From contig CM073321.1 in assembly GCA_037043015.1 (NCBI GenBank), positions 40,444,420 through 40,508,419 of the forward strand: a stretch of DNA of 64,000 nucleotides, given 5' to 3'. This document shows positions 9,326 through 21,239 of this stretch, piece after piece. The position numbers and the translations under genes were made by a program. Under the pieces are notes generated by a model, which ran no database searches, had not been told where the DNA came from, and saw nothing but the letters and a program-made list of their open reading frames with translations. The first letter of the stretch is position 1. The number at the start of each line of letters is the position of its first letter. The stretch comes from Bryum argenteum. Taxonomy: Eukaryota > Streptophyta > Bryopsida > Bryales > Bryaceae.

Positions 9326-11122
9326 TAATTTCAATAGTTTTTTTTTGGGTAATTTAGATAGTTTTATTACTTGACATGCACTTTTCAATATATCTTGCTT
9401 GATTATCAATATGTCTTGCTTGGTTTTATATTATTTTTTAGTTTGCCATACATTTTGATACTTATTTTTTTAGTGAAATCATCCATAAGTTCAGAATTCG
9501 TCCATTATTAGTTAAATATCCGTTATCTGCAAGTGCTCATTACTTAGGCGCGACCCCGAGTCCAAGTGAGGCGACAAAGTAAAGGCCATGGGGATTAGGA
9601 GTAGATGGAGAGCGAAACATTTAGGGTTAGGGCCATTGCGAGTTCAAGTAGGGCGACATTGTTGGATCAAGGGCGACCAATAAATACAACCCAAACTGCA
9701 AAGGCACTCCCCTCATACGTGCGTGCTCAGATTTTAGTCAACGACCAATTGCTTCACTTTTTAGGCTTAAGAAGGCACTCATGTTCACTACTTGTTACTT
9801 CTCTTATCCCATTTACCTACATTTATACCAATCTGTAGAAAAACCAGCAAACAAATGACAACCTATGTAATACAATATTTGGTTTACTAGTATAATGGTT
9901 ATTGGTTACTACTTGTGGTATACTGTTCACTCGTGGGCTTATCATTAAGAGGAGGTCGAACGGGCATTTTATTCACGCCAACCCTACACGGGTCGGGTGT
10001 TGTTCTTATTTAGGGACGAGTCGCGCGTTTGGCTGGGTAGGAAGCTGCCGAGCTGGCCTCCCCTTATTCCCGTAGCCAGTCATTTCGTCACTCTGCCTCA
10101 ATCTAGGTCACCCGTTGGCATAACTTCAACGCAGCTTCAGTTTTCAATTGCTGCAATCCACTATCTGCAACCACGAAGCTTTTATTTTGGGTAACGCTCC
10201 TCCATTTCCGTTTATCTGGTGAGTTCGACCTCGATGTGTGATGGGGTACATTCTGCGAGTCGGGATCTGGTTGGTGGAGTCAGTCGCATCACAGCTTTTG
10301 CTGTTCTTTGTTTGAGGATTTGGTGAAGTACAACCACATTTTTTAGTGGCCTTGTCCTTAAGCTATAATGTCCTAGATGTGCTGGCTTGTGATCCTACAC
10401 GATCATCTTAGATGTGCGACTCGTCGACTTCAGAGTCCATTCCGTCTTGGCAGATCGTAGTTACTCCTGCCCTTTCCTCTCTTCGTTTCTTACTCTATCC
10501 GGCGGCTGTGAACCCAGATGAGGCGAGCTCTGTATCTGAAGGTGAAGTATTGCGTGTTGTATCGTCAGTTTCATACGGTACGTATTGTGCAAGGAGTGTG
10601 GCACGCATGACAATTCAGAAATATGAGTGATGAGAAATGCCTATTGGAATGAAGTGAATCCGAGTACACAGGGCAGGTGTTCTTAATTCTAAAAATTATA
10701 TGAGATTTTCGAAGTTTCGCGTCTGAGGTATCACGTTGTTGTTCTAGGAATCAGAAGTAAAAAAGGTCGGGATGTTATAGAATCGCCTTCGTGTGTACTA
10801 TTTTCTCACAGCTGAATTTGCTTTCTGCTCTGAAATGTACGACTCAAGAATTCCACGTTTTGAACGGAAAAGTCTTGATCGTGATGGCATTTTGATGTTC
10901 GCTCGCACATCATGCTTTTCTATGTTAAAGTTACAACGTCTATGTATCGATGTCTCGTAATTTTTGAGCCTACGCTGTGTGGACTGTTGTATATACGGTC
11001 TGAATAAATATTGATGGTACCTTGCAGCGAAACTTGTCCTCTTTTCAAAGGAATGATTAGTTCCGTAGTTGAACTGCTTCGTGCTCTACTCTTTTCATAG
11101 CTCTTGTTTAACGAATGCCAGT
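9326..11122 (+). other. Upstream region of the KLCR-like gene, no gene seen
   Basis: AT-rich, with no ORF of coding character. The 19-bp palindrome stops at 9325. It presumably holds the promoter and 5' UTR of the TPR gene at 11123; I could not place a TATA box or leader intron with confidence. Confidence 0.5.
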
Positions 11123-14100
11123 ATGGTGATGGATCCATCCTTGCCAACGGTGTCACCCGTCCGTAACGAGAGTAGGGCAGCGATCCCTGTAAGAGACGGC
11201 AAGCACGGAAATTCCGGAAATTCCGGAAGTTCCTCAATTAAGTTACTCAAATCTAAGCCTGGCGTCACTAAGAGATCCGCAGACCTGGCCCCTGAAGGAC
11301 CTACGCAGGGCCAATGGAAGACCGAACCTGCTCGTAGAAGCGTTACCAAGCTGCTCCTGCACACCCCCGAAAAGGTTCATTTCACCGGTTCCGAAAGACC
11401 CAGGAAAAGTATTGCAGAGAAACCGAAGAGGATTGCGTCAGCAGATAGTAGGGCGAAGGATAAGCACGAGATGGAGGCTTTAGTGAGAAAGCTATCTACG
11501 CATTCCCTTGGTGCTCACCGTCCACCACCAATGCAAGTGGCTGAGAGGCCGGGAGGTAAAGCTGTCATGAAGGGTGAAATTAAGTCTCCGGAATTTAAAT
11601 TATTGCCAGGACACAATGAGTCTTGTAAGTTTGCTCCTCAGGACTCTGTCGGCTTGAGGTTGGAGATTTCGAATGGTTTGGAAAGTCAAGTGCCTTCTGA
11701 TGTTCCAGCGGCGCGGAAAAGCAGAAATACCACTCCCGACAGACGGCCCAGCAATGCATGTCAGAGTGATACTGAAAGTGAGGACGTCGCCACCTTTGCG
11801 CCTCCACTATCACCTTCTAGACTCATGCCTTTGATGCCAGTATCTGCGATCGATGCAGTGATGAACGATGAATCACAAGGTTCTAACTCACATCTCGGTC
11901 CTTACCTGATTAAGCTGACAAAGTTGTATTCGATGGGAGAAGACCAATTTAAAGCTATTGAGTACGGCATTCGAGCGCTTAAATTTTACGAGAAGCGAAC
12001 GGACAATGGGCAACCTAGCATAGAGTTCATTGTCAGCCTTCAGATACTAGCAGCATTGTATGGGAGGCTGGGAAATTTCGATGATGCCATACCCCTTCTG
12101 GAGAGGTCAGTGGTTATTCCCGTTACAGGTGAAAATGAGGATCATGCGTTGGCGAAATTCTGTGGACACATGCAGCTTGGGGACTCCTTCAATCTGCTTG
12201 GGAAGCAAAGTGCTGCGCTGGAATCATACCATCGAGCCTTAAGGGTGCAGAAGGCCATGCTTGGAGACATGGATCCCCGAGTTGGTGAAACATGTCATTA
12301 CATTGCTGAAGCTCACTTGCAGGTTCGTTGATTTTGAATGATTCTATCGGTAAGATATGGGTTCTTTGAAGGGATTTGCGATCCCATATGTCAAAGGTAG
12401 TTGATGTATTATTGTCTACTTTATTCTGCAGGCGTTGGACTTCGACAAAGCCGAGGCATTATGTGAACATGCACTTCGCATTCACAAAGAACATGGTGAG
12501 GAAGCTTCCTTGGAAGAAGCAGCAGATCGGCGTCTAATGGCACTAGTTTTGAGTGCAAAAGGGAATCATGACAACGCTCTGGAGAATTTGACGCTCGCCC
12601 TAACAATCTTACAAGCAAACCATTTGGAGGTATATCTTTGTAAACTTTTTCGCTTCTGACATCCTGTAGTAGTACGATGATTCTCTCGTTGCGGAGTTTG
12701 TCTTGCATCTTGCATCTTGCATCTTGCATTTTTAGCTGAACCAGTGAATTTTTGAACGTACCGCACTTTCAATTCACATTAGAATCATGGATATTGTTAT
12801 CATAAGCAGTATTCACTTGGGCTCTTCATTGCCAGTCGGTATGCGTACAGGATCTCTAATAGACTTATTTTCGTAATTAAGCAGACCATTCTATTTGACA
12901 TCACTTTTCGAACTGTAGCTCGATGCAGCAGCAGTAAGTCTAAGCATGGGTGATGAGTTGCTTGCACTTGGCCGAGATGCGGAGGCAGTAAATGCATACC
13001 AGAAATCTATTCTGATGTTCAAGGCTCTCAAAGGCGACAATCACACTTTGGTTGCTGGATGTTATGTCAGCCTCGCTGAACTCTATATGAAGACCAACAA
13101 GAATCGCGAGGCTAAGTCCTTCTGCGAAAATGCGATACAAATTTACGGAAAGCAGGGCTCTGGCCACAACCCGAACGATATTGCAAGTGGATTTGCTGAT
13201 GTGGCAGCAGTTTATGAGCAGATGAACGAGAGAGACACTGCAATTTTTCTCCTTCAGCGTGCACTTAAAATCCAGGAGTCTCTTCCAGGTTGAACCTGTT
13301 CCTTTAGTTTCATGCTTGTACGTATCTGAAGAGGGTAGTATTTCATTGATTTGTTCGAATGGCATATATATTAAGCATGGTACTTTACCTACAGGTCATC
13401 AAGCTGCAATAGGTGGTATTGAGGCTCAAATGGGAATTTTGTACTATATGATGGAGAAGTACGGGCCTGCATTGGACGTTTTCAAGGGTGCAGCTTGCAA
13501 ATTAAGGGATGGGGGTCTAGAAAAGACGCCTTTATTGGGCATGCTCTTGAACCAAATGGGCATCACTTGCGTAGAGCTTGGTGATGTTGAGCAGGCCGCG
13601 GACTTATTTGAAAATTCTCGAAGTATATTGGAGGACACCTACGGTCCGTATCACCTTGATACCTTAGATGTGTGTACCAATCTTGCCGGCAGCTATGATG
13701 CACTCGGGAGGTGAAGTTCACATCCATTCATTTTATTCGACTTGTGCAATTTGACTATTCCTCTTTTGAGCGTCTATGTTCGACCTGGTATGTATAGAAC
13801 TGTTTAAAAATGAGCTGTAAAAACTAGCTTCTGCATATGCTTAAAATGTCCGGGTTTTTTTCAAGTATCTTGTTCCGCTTATCTCTGATTTCGAATTTAT
13901 GGTGTTCTGCAGTCTCACTTCTCCAATTATTTTTTTAAATTAGGTGTGTACTGTAATGTCCAACTGTAATTTCTAAACGCATTAAATATGTAATATGTAC
14001 TGTAGTCGGTATTTTTAGATCACTTTCTCCATGTAATGTATTAGATTTTGGGATTTGCTGGCTACAGACTGGATGAGGCCACGCAACTGCTAGAAGATGT

Positions 14101-14266
14101 ATTACAATCGAAAGAAGAGAAGCTGGGAACAGTTCACCCGGATGTACATGATGATCGGGAACGGCTGCAGGAGCTTCTTAAGGATGTGGGACGAACTTAC
14201 ACACCTAAATCTCGCAGGCTTGAAGACTTGCTCTTAACTGCCAGGAAAGAGAATCGTAAAACGTGA
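11123..14266 (+). CDS. Kinesin-light-chain-related TPR protein (KLCR/CMU-like), 760 aa, five exons
   Basis: Exons 11123-12322, 12432-12629, 12919-13288, 13395-13710 and 14068-14266 are joined by GT-AG introns. They give 2283 nt with no stop before the TGA, the only clearly intact gene here. I chose ATG 11123 because the frame before it has only a TTG start. Residues 1-250 are basic, Ser/Pro-rich and probably disordered. From about residue 255 to 745 are TPR helices with typical repeats (YGRLGNFDDAIPLLERS, LGKQSAALESYHRALRVQ, LGRDAEAVNAYQKSI, MNERDTAIFLLQRALKIQ). The C-terminal RLDEATQLLEDVL..KEEKLGT..PDV pattern is characteristic of plant KLCR proteins. In Arabidopsis these proteins (also called CMU) bind microtubules with IQD partners and keep cellulose-synthase tracks stable; the same role here is inference. 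It is somewhat longer than the Arabidopsis members because of its N-terminal extension. No palindrome or transposon interrupts it. Confidence 0.88.
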
Positions 14267-15126
14267 TGGCCTCTAAATTTCAGTCTAAAGAAAACTCCTT
14301 GCCGTCGTGTACCTAGTTGCACCAGGAAGTATAATTGCCTCATTCCTATAAGTTCTGTTCCGCTATAGAAGAATCATGTAAGATGAGACGTAAATCTCTG
14401 AGTTCGAGGCGACTGGCCAAGGAGTCCATCATATACTTTAATTTGTCTTCGGTTGGGCACGTTTGAGCGGGTTCGAATTCTTACTGTATTCTGTAATTTG
14501 AAATTTATAATTTCCTGATTTCGTGATATATGAATATTAGATAGCAGGCTATTCTATAATATCATACTTAACATTCTGGCGTGGAGTCTAGTAGTGTTGA
14601 GCAGATACTAAGGATATATGGGAAGTTTCTGCAGTTGTGGCAGATATCAGCGTGTCCCAACCTGACTTCTGAAATTTGTGAGCAAACAATTTCTGAAGTT
14701 TTTGTATTTTGAGAGCAACAGGAAGTAAAAACAGCAATAGTCTTGTGAGAAGCTTTAGGATGCTCATGAGGTTTCACCTTGAGGAAACACAACTTGAGTA
14801 GGTGTGGGCTTGACTGAAGCTGAAAGGGATAATATGGGCTTAACTAAAGTTCAAGGGGATAACGTGTCCTCCATTTACATGGTTAAGATGGATGGTGAAG
14901 TTAGGGTAACATGCGCAGGGCTGCTAACTCCTGAAAATCATCTCTTAAAATTAAATCTATTACAATAAACATCTGTGTAGAGGGTTTGTTATTATAGTAT
15001 GTAGCTTTGTATATATCTATGTAGACTTCTTGGAAAGCAGAGATCACCCTATTACAGTAAGTGAAATATGATACACAAGAACTTAAGTTTGGTGAGAGTT
15101 TTGAATCTTCATCTTTTCATTGTTTG
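14267..15126. other. 3' flank of the TPR gene, nothing recognised
   Basis: AT-rich sequence with only short meaningless frames. It presumably contains the 3' UTR and polyadenylation site. No repeat, RNA gene or transposon end was seen until the TA dinucleotide at 15127. Confidence 0.5.
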
Positions 15127-15128
15127 TA

Positions 15129-15681
15129 CAGTGGGGTACAGAAATAATTTGAACTGCATACGAAGGCAGATTTTGAAAAAAGTTTGAAATGTGCCTGCAT
15201 ACTCAAAAATGTTCAGAATTGCACTCCGTAAAATGCATTGGAACCACGTTAGAGTGTTTTATACTATCATTGCAAAAAATTGTTTCTTTTTTGTAAAATT
15301 GCTCAAAAAACTAAAACTCTACATGTTCCATCCACAATTGACCACTGTCACTTTGTGCTTCAATTACAATGTTCATTTTCACTTGCAAAATTGATATGGG
15401 TGCCATAAGTTATTCTTTAGATTTTGCATCAATTTTGCAAGTGAAATTGAAGCACAAAGCGACAGTGGTCAATTGTGGATGGAACATGTAGAGTTTTAGT
15501 TCTTTGAACAATTGCACAAAAAAGAAGCAATTTTTTGCCATGATAGTGTAAAACACTCTAACGTGGTTCCAACGCCCTTTACGGATTGCAATTCCGATCA
15601 TTTTTGAGTATGTATGCACATTTCGAAGTTTTTTCAAAAACTGCCTTCAAATTCAGTTCGAATTATTTCTGTACCCCACTG
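15129..15681. mobile_element. Foldback MITE of Tc1/mariner type, 553 bp
   Basis: The ends are CAGTGGGGTACAGAAATAA and its reverse complement, directly flanked by TA on both sides (15127-15128 and 15682-15683). Nearly the whole element is one long inverted repeat: the left arm to about 15390 is mirrored in the right arm from about 15415. Frames read in opposite directions therefore give the same peptide (WNHVRVFYTI, LYMFHPQLTTV). CAGTG termini and a TA target duplication are typical of Tc1/mariner. No transposase is encoded. Confidence 0.85.
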
Positions 15682-15683
15682 TA

Positions 15684-16349
15684 CATTGAAGAAGATAGAG
15701 CCATTCTTCTAAGAAAGAGCCATTCTTATAAAAAAAAATTATCTATCGAAGTAGAAGGTTCTCAGTTGGTTTTCATTTGCATTTGACTGTAGAATAGTGA
15801 AAATGTTGAGGTACAGAACCTCACAGCTTATCAACCTTCTTTCTTTTACACCTCCTTTCTTTCACACTAAATCAATTAAGCCATGGTAACCATGAGAGAG
15901 TTTATACCGAGAATCAGCTGTGATGATAAGTACCAATATAGATTAGAATTTTCATAAGCTCCATGCAAAAGAAGACTTCTAAAGGCAATAGGCACATCTC
16001 CTACTTTCAAGTTAATACGGTGTCAGGGCGGAAGAAGAGAATTATTAAGGGTGACAAAAATGGGAAACATCTTGTACTCTAAATTTTGGTGAGGCAAATC
16101 TGGCCATCTCCACAACATGGTGACAACAAGAACCATGGAACAAAGTACATCACAGAGTGCCCAAGCCCAAGAAGGTTAGGAAATAAGTCCAAACGTTGCC
16201 ATCTTCATATTGTAAGGCACATTCAACTACTTCCGGACTACTTTCAGTTCAGAAGTAACTCATTGGGGGTTTCCCCAGTGCTTTGTGAACAAGATAAAAA
16301 TTGAATATGAAAATGTGAATTGAGATCCCTTGAAAATAAAAGGTATGAC
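15684..16349. other. No gene seen
   Basis: AT-rich non-coding DNA between two short transposons. No ORF with coding character and no repeat was recognised. Confidence 0.4.
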
Positions 16350-16352
16350 TTA

Positions 16353-16617
16353 CCTCTAACTCTCCTTAAAACCCGAAACGGGTTTTGGAGGTTCCCGCAG
16401 GAGAAAAACTCAGCCAACTTTGACCGTTATAATCTCAAAAATGAGGACCGAAGAATGAACGGTTCAAATTTGGTATGTAAGAAGAATGTCAAGTGAACTT
16501 TGAGATCTTACGGTTAAAACTTTTAAATAATGCTTGGATTGAGATTTTGGATTGGATTAATCTAAAGGAAGGTCAATTTTGTGACTTAGACCGTTTTGCA
16601 ACAAGGAGAGTTAGGGG
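16353..16617. mobile_element. Harbinger-like MITE, 265 bp, TTA target duplication
   Basis: The left end CCTCTAACTCTCCTT and right end AAGGAGAGTTAGGGG are inverted repeats with one mismatch. TTA stands immediately outside each end (16350-16352 and 16618-16620). TIRs with a TTA duplication are the signature of the PIF/Harbinger superfamily. It is too short to code. Confidence 0.7.
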
Positions 16618-17017
16618 TTAAAGAAAAAAAATTAATAAAAAATGTATTTAAATCCCCTAAAGTAATTTTCCATTAGCATGATAACCACTCTGCAAACCTG
16701 AAAAATGCCTATTCTTTTTTGGTTTAGAATTTCGCAAATGAGAGCTGATTTAATTTAATATGGCATTTTTTTTGGTTTGTTGTGTCGATTTTTTATGACG
16801 ACGGTGAGAACTTGGGCACTGCCAAGTCAATTCGGAAGACTATTGCTTTGCGTAAGTGCACCCTACGTTTTTAAGTTCATGGTTCATTCCTTGTACTCAG
16901 CGAAGTAAGTCCAACGACTCTTCCACCAAATTTTAAGATTCCCACAATTTTCAAGAGCCCAACTCATTTGTTTACCATTCCATAGTATGCAGAAGATTTA
17001 GCACAAGGATCTGTTAA

Positions 17018-17634
17018 CTTAGGAACGCTCTACATGGGTAGTCAAGGCCAACAAATTTCCAAGCCAATTCATTCACATTTTCAGCCCAATTGGTTCCATG
17101 GGCCACTTGGAGAACACATTAAATAAGGGCCGCTTTACACGAGGGGCCAAGCCATTGATGGGGCCAATTCATGGCCAAATCATTTCTTGTGATTGGTTGA
17201 ATTCTTGAAATTGGCCCGAAGGGCTTTACATGGGGAGTCAAGGCCAATTTTCTGAAATTCTATTATAATGGGTGGGGGACAAGTTATGGCACGGCCCGCG
17301 CTCCAAAAGTTGGGAGATACAAGAATGGAAGGCCAAATCATGGCTTAGAGGCTGTTTCTTGATTTCAATTAAAAAATATTTTTTCACTAAAATATTTTAA
17401 TGTGAACAAATCAAAAAGCATGGAATATAGCTAAAAATACAAATTGGCCCCATGGCCTTGTTTTTCCTTCTAGAAATCAGCCCCAAGGGCTTTACACATG
17501 GAGGAATTGGCCCCCACTTTATTAATTGTTTAATGTGTTCTCCAAGTGGTCCATGGAGCCAATTGGCCTCAAAATGTGAGAGAATTGGCTTGGAGATTTG
17601 TTGCCCTTGACTCCCCATGTAAAGCGTCCCTAAG
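17018..17634. mobile_element. Foldback element 1 with TAA target duplication
   Basis: CTTAGGAACGCTCTACATGG at the left is mirrored by CCATGTAAAGCGTCCCTAAG at the right. The arms stay similar for about 100 bp, and TAA lies directly outside both ends (17015-17017 and 17635-17637). The middle of the element is occupied by the left half of a second foldback. Confidence 0.65.
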
Positions 17635-18022
17635 TAATAAAGTCTGGGCCAATTCCCCCATGTGTAAAGCCCTTGGGGTCGATTTCTAAAAGGAAAAATA
17701 AGGCCATGGGGTCTATTTGTACTATTAGCTACGCTCTATGCTTTTGATTTGTTCATGTTGAAGTATTTTAGTGAAATAATGAATTTTAATTGAAATGAAG
17801 AAACTGCCTCTAGGCCATGAATTGGCTTTCCATTCTTGTATCTCCCAACTTTTGGAGTGCGGGCCGCGTCATAACTTGTCCTACACCCATTATGATAGAA
17901 TTTCAGAAAATTGGCCTTGACTCCCCATGTAAAGCCCTTCGGGCCAATTTCAAAAATTCAACCAATCACAGGAAATGATTTGGCCCTATCAATGGCTTGG
18001 CCCATTGTGTAAAGCGGCCCTT
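17127..18022. mobile_element. Foldback element 2, interleaved with element 1
   Basis: AAGGGCCGCTTTACAC at 17127 is the inverse of GTGTAAAGCGGCCCTT ending at 18022. The arms, each about 390 bp, match for most of their length. The right arm of element 1 (about 17510-17634) sits in the centre of element 2, so simple nesting cannot explain the order. No clear target duplication was found and no protein is encoded. Confidence 0.65.
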
Positions 18023-18589
18023 AGATTCCTCTCCTCATCCTAGACCTCCAAAAACATATGTCACCCCTGTTAAGAAGTATTTGGACCTGAGTGCTTCTGA
18101 TTCAAATGCACACTGAAATTGAACACAGTCAACAAGATATTTTTGTTATCCCCAAACATTTGAATTTTCCACCTGAGCTTAAATTTGAAATGGATGCAGA
18201 GATTGAGCTGTGTACAGGTTTTATTCAAACTTACTTTTTTATTCCAGTCCTACTAAAGGTTGCATCTCCTGAGCCTACTTCGGTCCGAACTGAGATTGAA
18301 GCAGATGATGTTTATAAGCAGTCTTAGCCCAACTTGCATCAGATGCCTTAGATAACAATTGATAGACATTTTTGTATAAGTTCATATAGTCTTTGTATGC
18401 GTGTCGTGGCATAAAAAATAAAACATGAATTCACCTCTTCTAATCTTTAAAATTGTGCAAGTCCCTGCTGAGTGAGAGTGTGGATCTATAATCCATTGTA
18501 CACCAGAGTTCCTATCTCACTTCAAATAAAACTCCAATCGAAGTGACACCTCATACAATCCAAGTGACAACTCACATTCACTAGTCTAA

Positions 18590-19093
18590 GGTACTCTTTA
18601 TAGGGGAATCAAGCCGTACATGGGGTCAAAGGGGGGCAAACTTTGCTCTCATGTGATTGATTCATTTTTTGAACTCCAAGAAATGCACCAATCAAATGAA
18701 AGGGATATCTTTTCTCCCTCTACTCCATGCACGGCTTGACCCGGGTGAGCTTAAAGTTGGCCAACGAGCTGGTCTTGGAGCCCCTGGACCCTACCTGCCC
18801 GCCCAATCCCCTGCCTGGCCAGAAAATCCATTTTCCCTGTTTTTTGCATTTTGGAATGCCCTTTTGTGTTATTTTTTTAAAATTTTGAGTTTAAAAATGG
18901 GGTCTATGACCCCATTTTACCCTGGGGGTTGCCCCATGGAACAATGTGTGACATCAACCATTAAAAAATTAGGGGGCAAATATACCCCAATTTTTATTTG
19001 GGGCAGGGATTATTTGCCCCACGAGAGGCTCCGTGACCAGCTCGCTGGCCAACTTTAAGCATATCTGCTTGACCCTCATGTAAAGCATCCCTA
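18590..19093. mobile_element. Diverged foldback element related to element 1
   Basis: The left end (TACTCTTTATAGGGGAATCAAG) and right end (CTTGACCCTCATGTAAAGCATCCCTA), given here as landmarks, are inverted repeats of the TTTACATGGGG-GTCAAG type seen in element 1. Inside, GCTTAAAGTTGGCCAACGAG (from 18749) mirrors CTCGCTGGCCAACTTTAAGC (to 19060). Boundaries are approximate. Confidence 0.5.
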
Positions 19094-20998
19094 CGGAATG
19101 GATGCACTAGCACAACCCTGCGTGTGCTGGCTGCGTGTTCCATAAGAGCACTCCTCATTGTGTCTATTCATGATGCCCATAGCCATGAACATTGTTGAAT
19201 TGTAGTTGATAGTGCATTTAAAACAAGACCAAATGGGATTCAATACGAGAAATTCAACCCCATGATTTCTGAGGATGCCAGTAATGCAATGCTGACAATA
19301 CCGTAGTTTGCATCATGTGCACAAAATTAAGTAGTTTCCTACTTCACAGCAAACATAACGCTCCAAGATTGCTATCTCGTGCTGTATCCAATTTTATATA
19401 GAAAGGCTAATTAGGTCTCATCACAACACATAATCTAGCACAAAGAACACACAAAAAAAAACATTTTCAGCTCATCATTGTCATATTTCACTACTTTTGG
19501 ACTAAGAGCAGTCCAAAGCAATACATTGGGGGCTCCCCATGGCTTTTTGAACACAAAAGTAAACCAAGTTAGGAAATAAATTTGGGAGGGTTCCACAAAA
19601 ATATGAAGATACTCAAAATCCCCTTAAGTTGGTTTTCAATTGGTATGATAATCACTTCATAAAATAAAAAAATCCAAATTCTTTTCCAGTTCGAATATCA
19701 TGAATGAACATGGATTTAGTTAAATGTGACATACCTTCTCTTCCAGCAAGATCTGTCGATAAACCTATCTTTAATAAGAACAAGCAATGTATTCCATGGA
19801 CTCACTCCCTTCTGGACCGCACTCACAAGGTATACCCCACTCAACAGGCACAGCAAAAACCCTACAGCAAAACGAGCACCAACATAGCAAAACGAGCACC
19901 AACATAGCAAAACGAGCACCAACATAGCAAAATGCCCACCATAAGAACATGTGAAAAGCTAAAAGATGACCTTCCTCATGCATGAACAGATCTCCATGCA
20001 TGTGATTGTTGACATTATGAACGTATTAGGATGTCTAATGCCTACATTCTTTATATTATGTCAATCATCACTATGATTCACAAATGATTTGTGTCTTCCC
20101 GATTTATTTCACAATTCCCCTGTGATAGGTCCATAGGGTATTTTATGACACGGTCTTAGGGATCAATCTCAAAATATTCTTGAATGGCAACCTCGATTAT
20201 AGGGTATTGTCAATAATCATTTGCATTTGTTATGTTAAATTTAGAAAATTTGTATAATAATGAGTTACTAAAAATATAAAACTTAATAATAATTCTGCTC
20301 AAACCCCCTTAAAATTTCTGCTCAGTGCTCATGATTTTTTGCTCATCACTCGCTTATTAGCCACATAGCAACCGAACTGTACAGTTTTGGACTCCAAAGT
20401 CTGCACAAAGAGAAAAAACCATCAGTTTTGCACATGCTTATCAGATTACTTGAGTATCCTCAAGGAGCTGGCCACCCTCGCCACTAAGGGCGGTATAGAA
20501 AGGGGGTGGCGCCTCCACTGCCCGCCCACACTCGCTGCCCGGCAGAAATTCGTATAAATACGAGGTCGCTCGGGCAGGGGACGCATTTGGACGGTACATC
20601 CAATACTGTTCACAACGATTCAGTTACCCCAAACCTAGACAAGTGGGCCTTGCAGTTTTGGCTGCTCGTTTCGCCGCCGCGATTCTGGTATCCTGCTGCT
20701 ACTCTCCTCAACTTTCCCATTGCAGTATCCGGCCATGTTTAGCTTCTCAAGATTGGATAGCTCCCCGATTTCCTAAGGTAACTGCTTCAAACGTAAACAC
20801 CAGCTCAAATCCAGCTTCTCCAAATTTCTCATGTACTTAATCCTGACACCATCGCATGAGCTCTTTCGTTTGCATTGGTCAACTAGATCGATATGATAAG
20901 AAATAGAAGATTCGATGAGGGTATATATTATGAATTGACGGAGTATTTGAAGTGTTTTGTGTGGTGGGGTTGTAGGATGTCAATCTTGCAACAATGTT
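19094..20998. other. Non-coding interval with one short tandem repeat
   Basis: No gene was recognised. At 19866-19928 a 20-bp unit, AGCAAAACGAGCACCAACAT, is repeated three times head to tail. The rest is AT-rich, apart from a GC-rich patch at 20490-20720 without coding character. Confidence 0.5.
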
Positions 20999-21238
20999 GG
21001 TACGGCAGGTGCTTGCCGGGATCTTGTTCTCTAGTACCCACGCGAATAACCTCTTCCATTTGTGCAGGGGCGACTCTTGAGCTAGCTTGACAGCGAGGTC
21101 TCGAAAGATGTCGTGCACATGGCACTAGTAGCCATCTATCTTCAACAAACACCTTCGCTCGAACTCCTCACGTATCTTGTAAGCTTCGTCTTCGGTCAAC
21201 CCTGGATTTGTCCATAAGTCCATCAATACAGAAATTTC
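20999..21238 (-). pseudogene. Remnant of an NB-ARC (NLR resistance-type) gene
   Basis: Read on the minus strand, the fragment gives VLMDLWTNPGLTEDEAYKIR, then EEFERRCLLKIDGY, a TAG stop, and CHVHDIFRDLAVKLAQESP. This matches the winged-helix and MHD-motif region at the end of a plant NB-ARC domain (VHD in place of MHD), which in intact proteins controls nucleotide-dependent activation. About 80 codons survive. No P-loop or LRR was found nearby, and the frame breaks on both sides. Confidence 0.6.
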
Positions 21239-21239
21239 A

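Noticed and set aside
15191..15637. Two mirrored ORFs of about 70 codons
   Set aside because: They are the two arms of the foldback MITE read in opposite directions, not genes.
18657..19058. 133-codon plus-strand ORF
   Set aside because: It lies wholly within a foldback element and has no coding signature.
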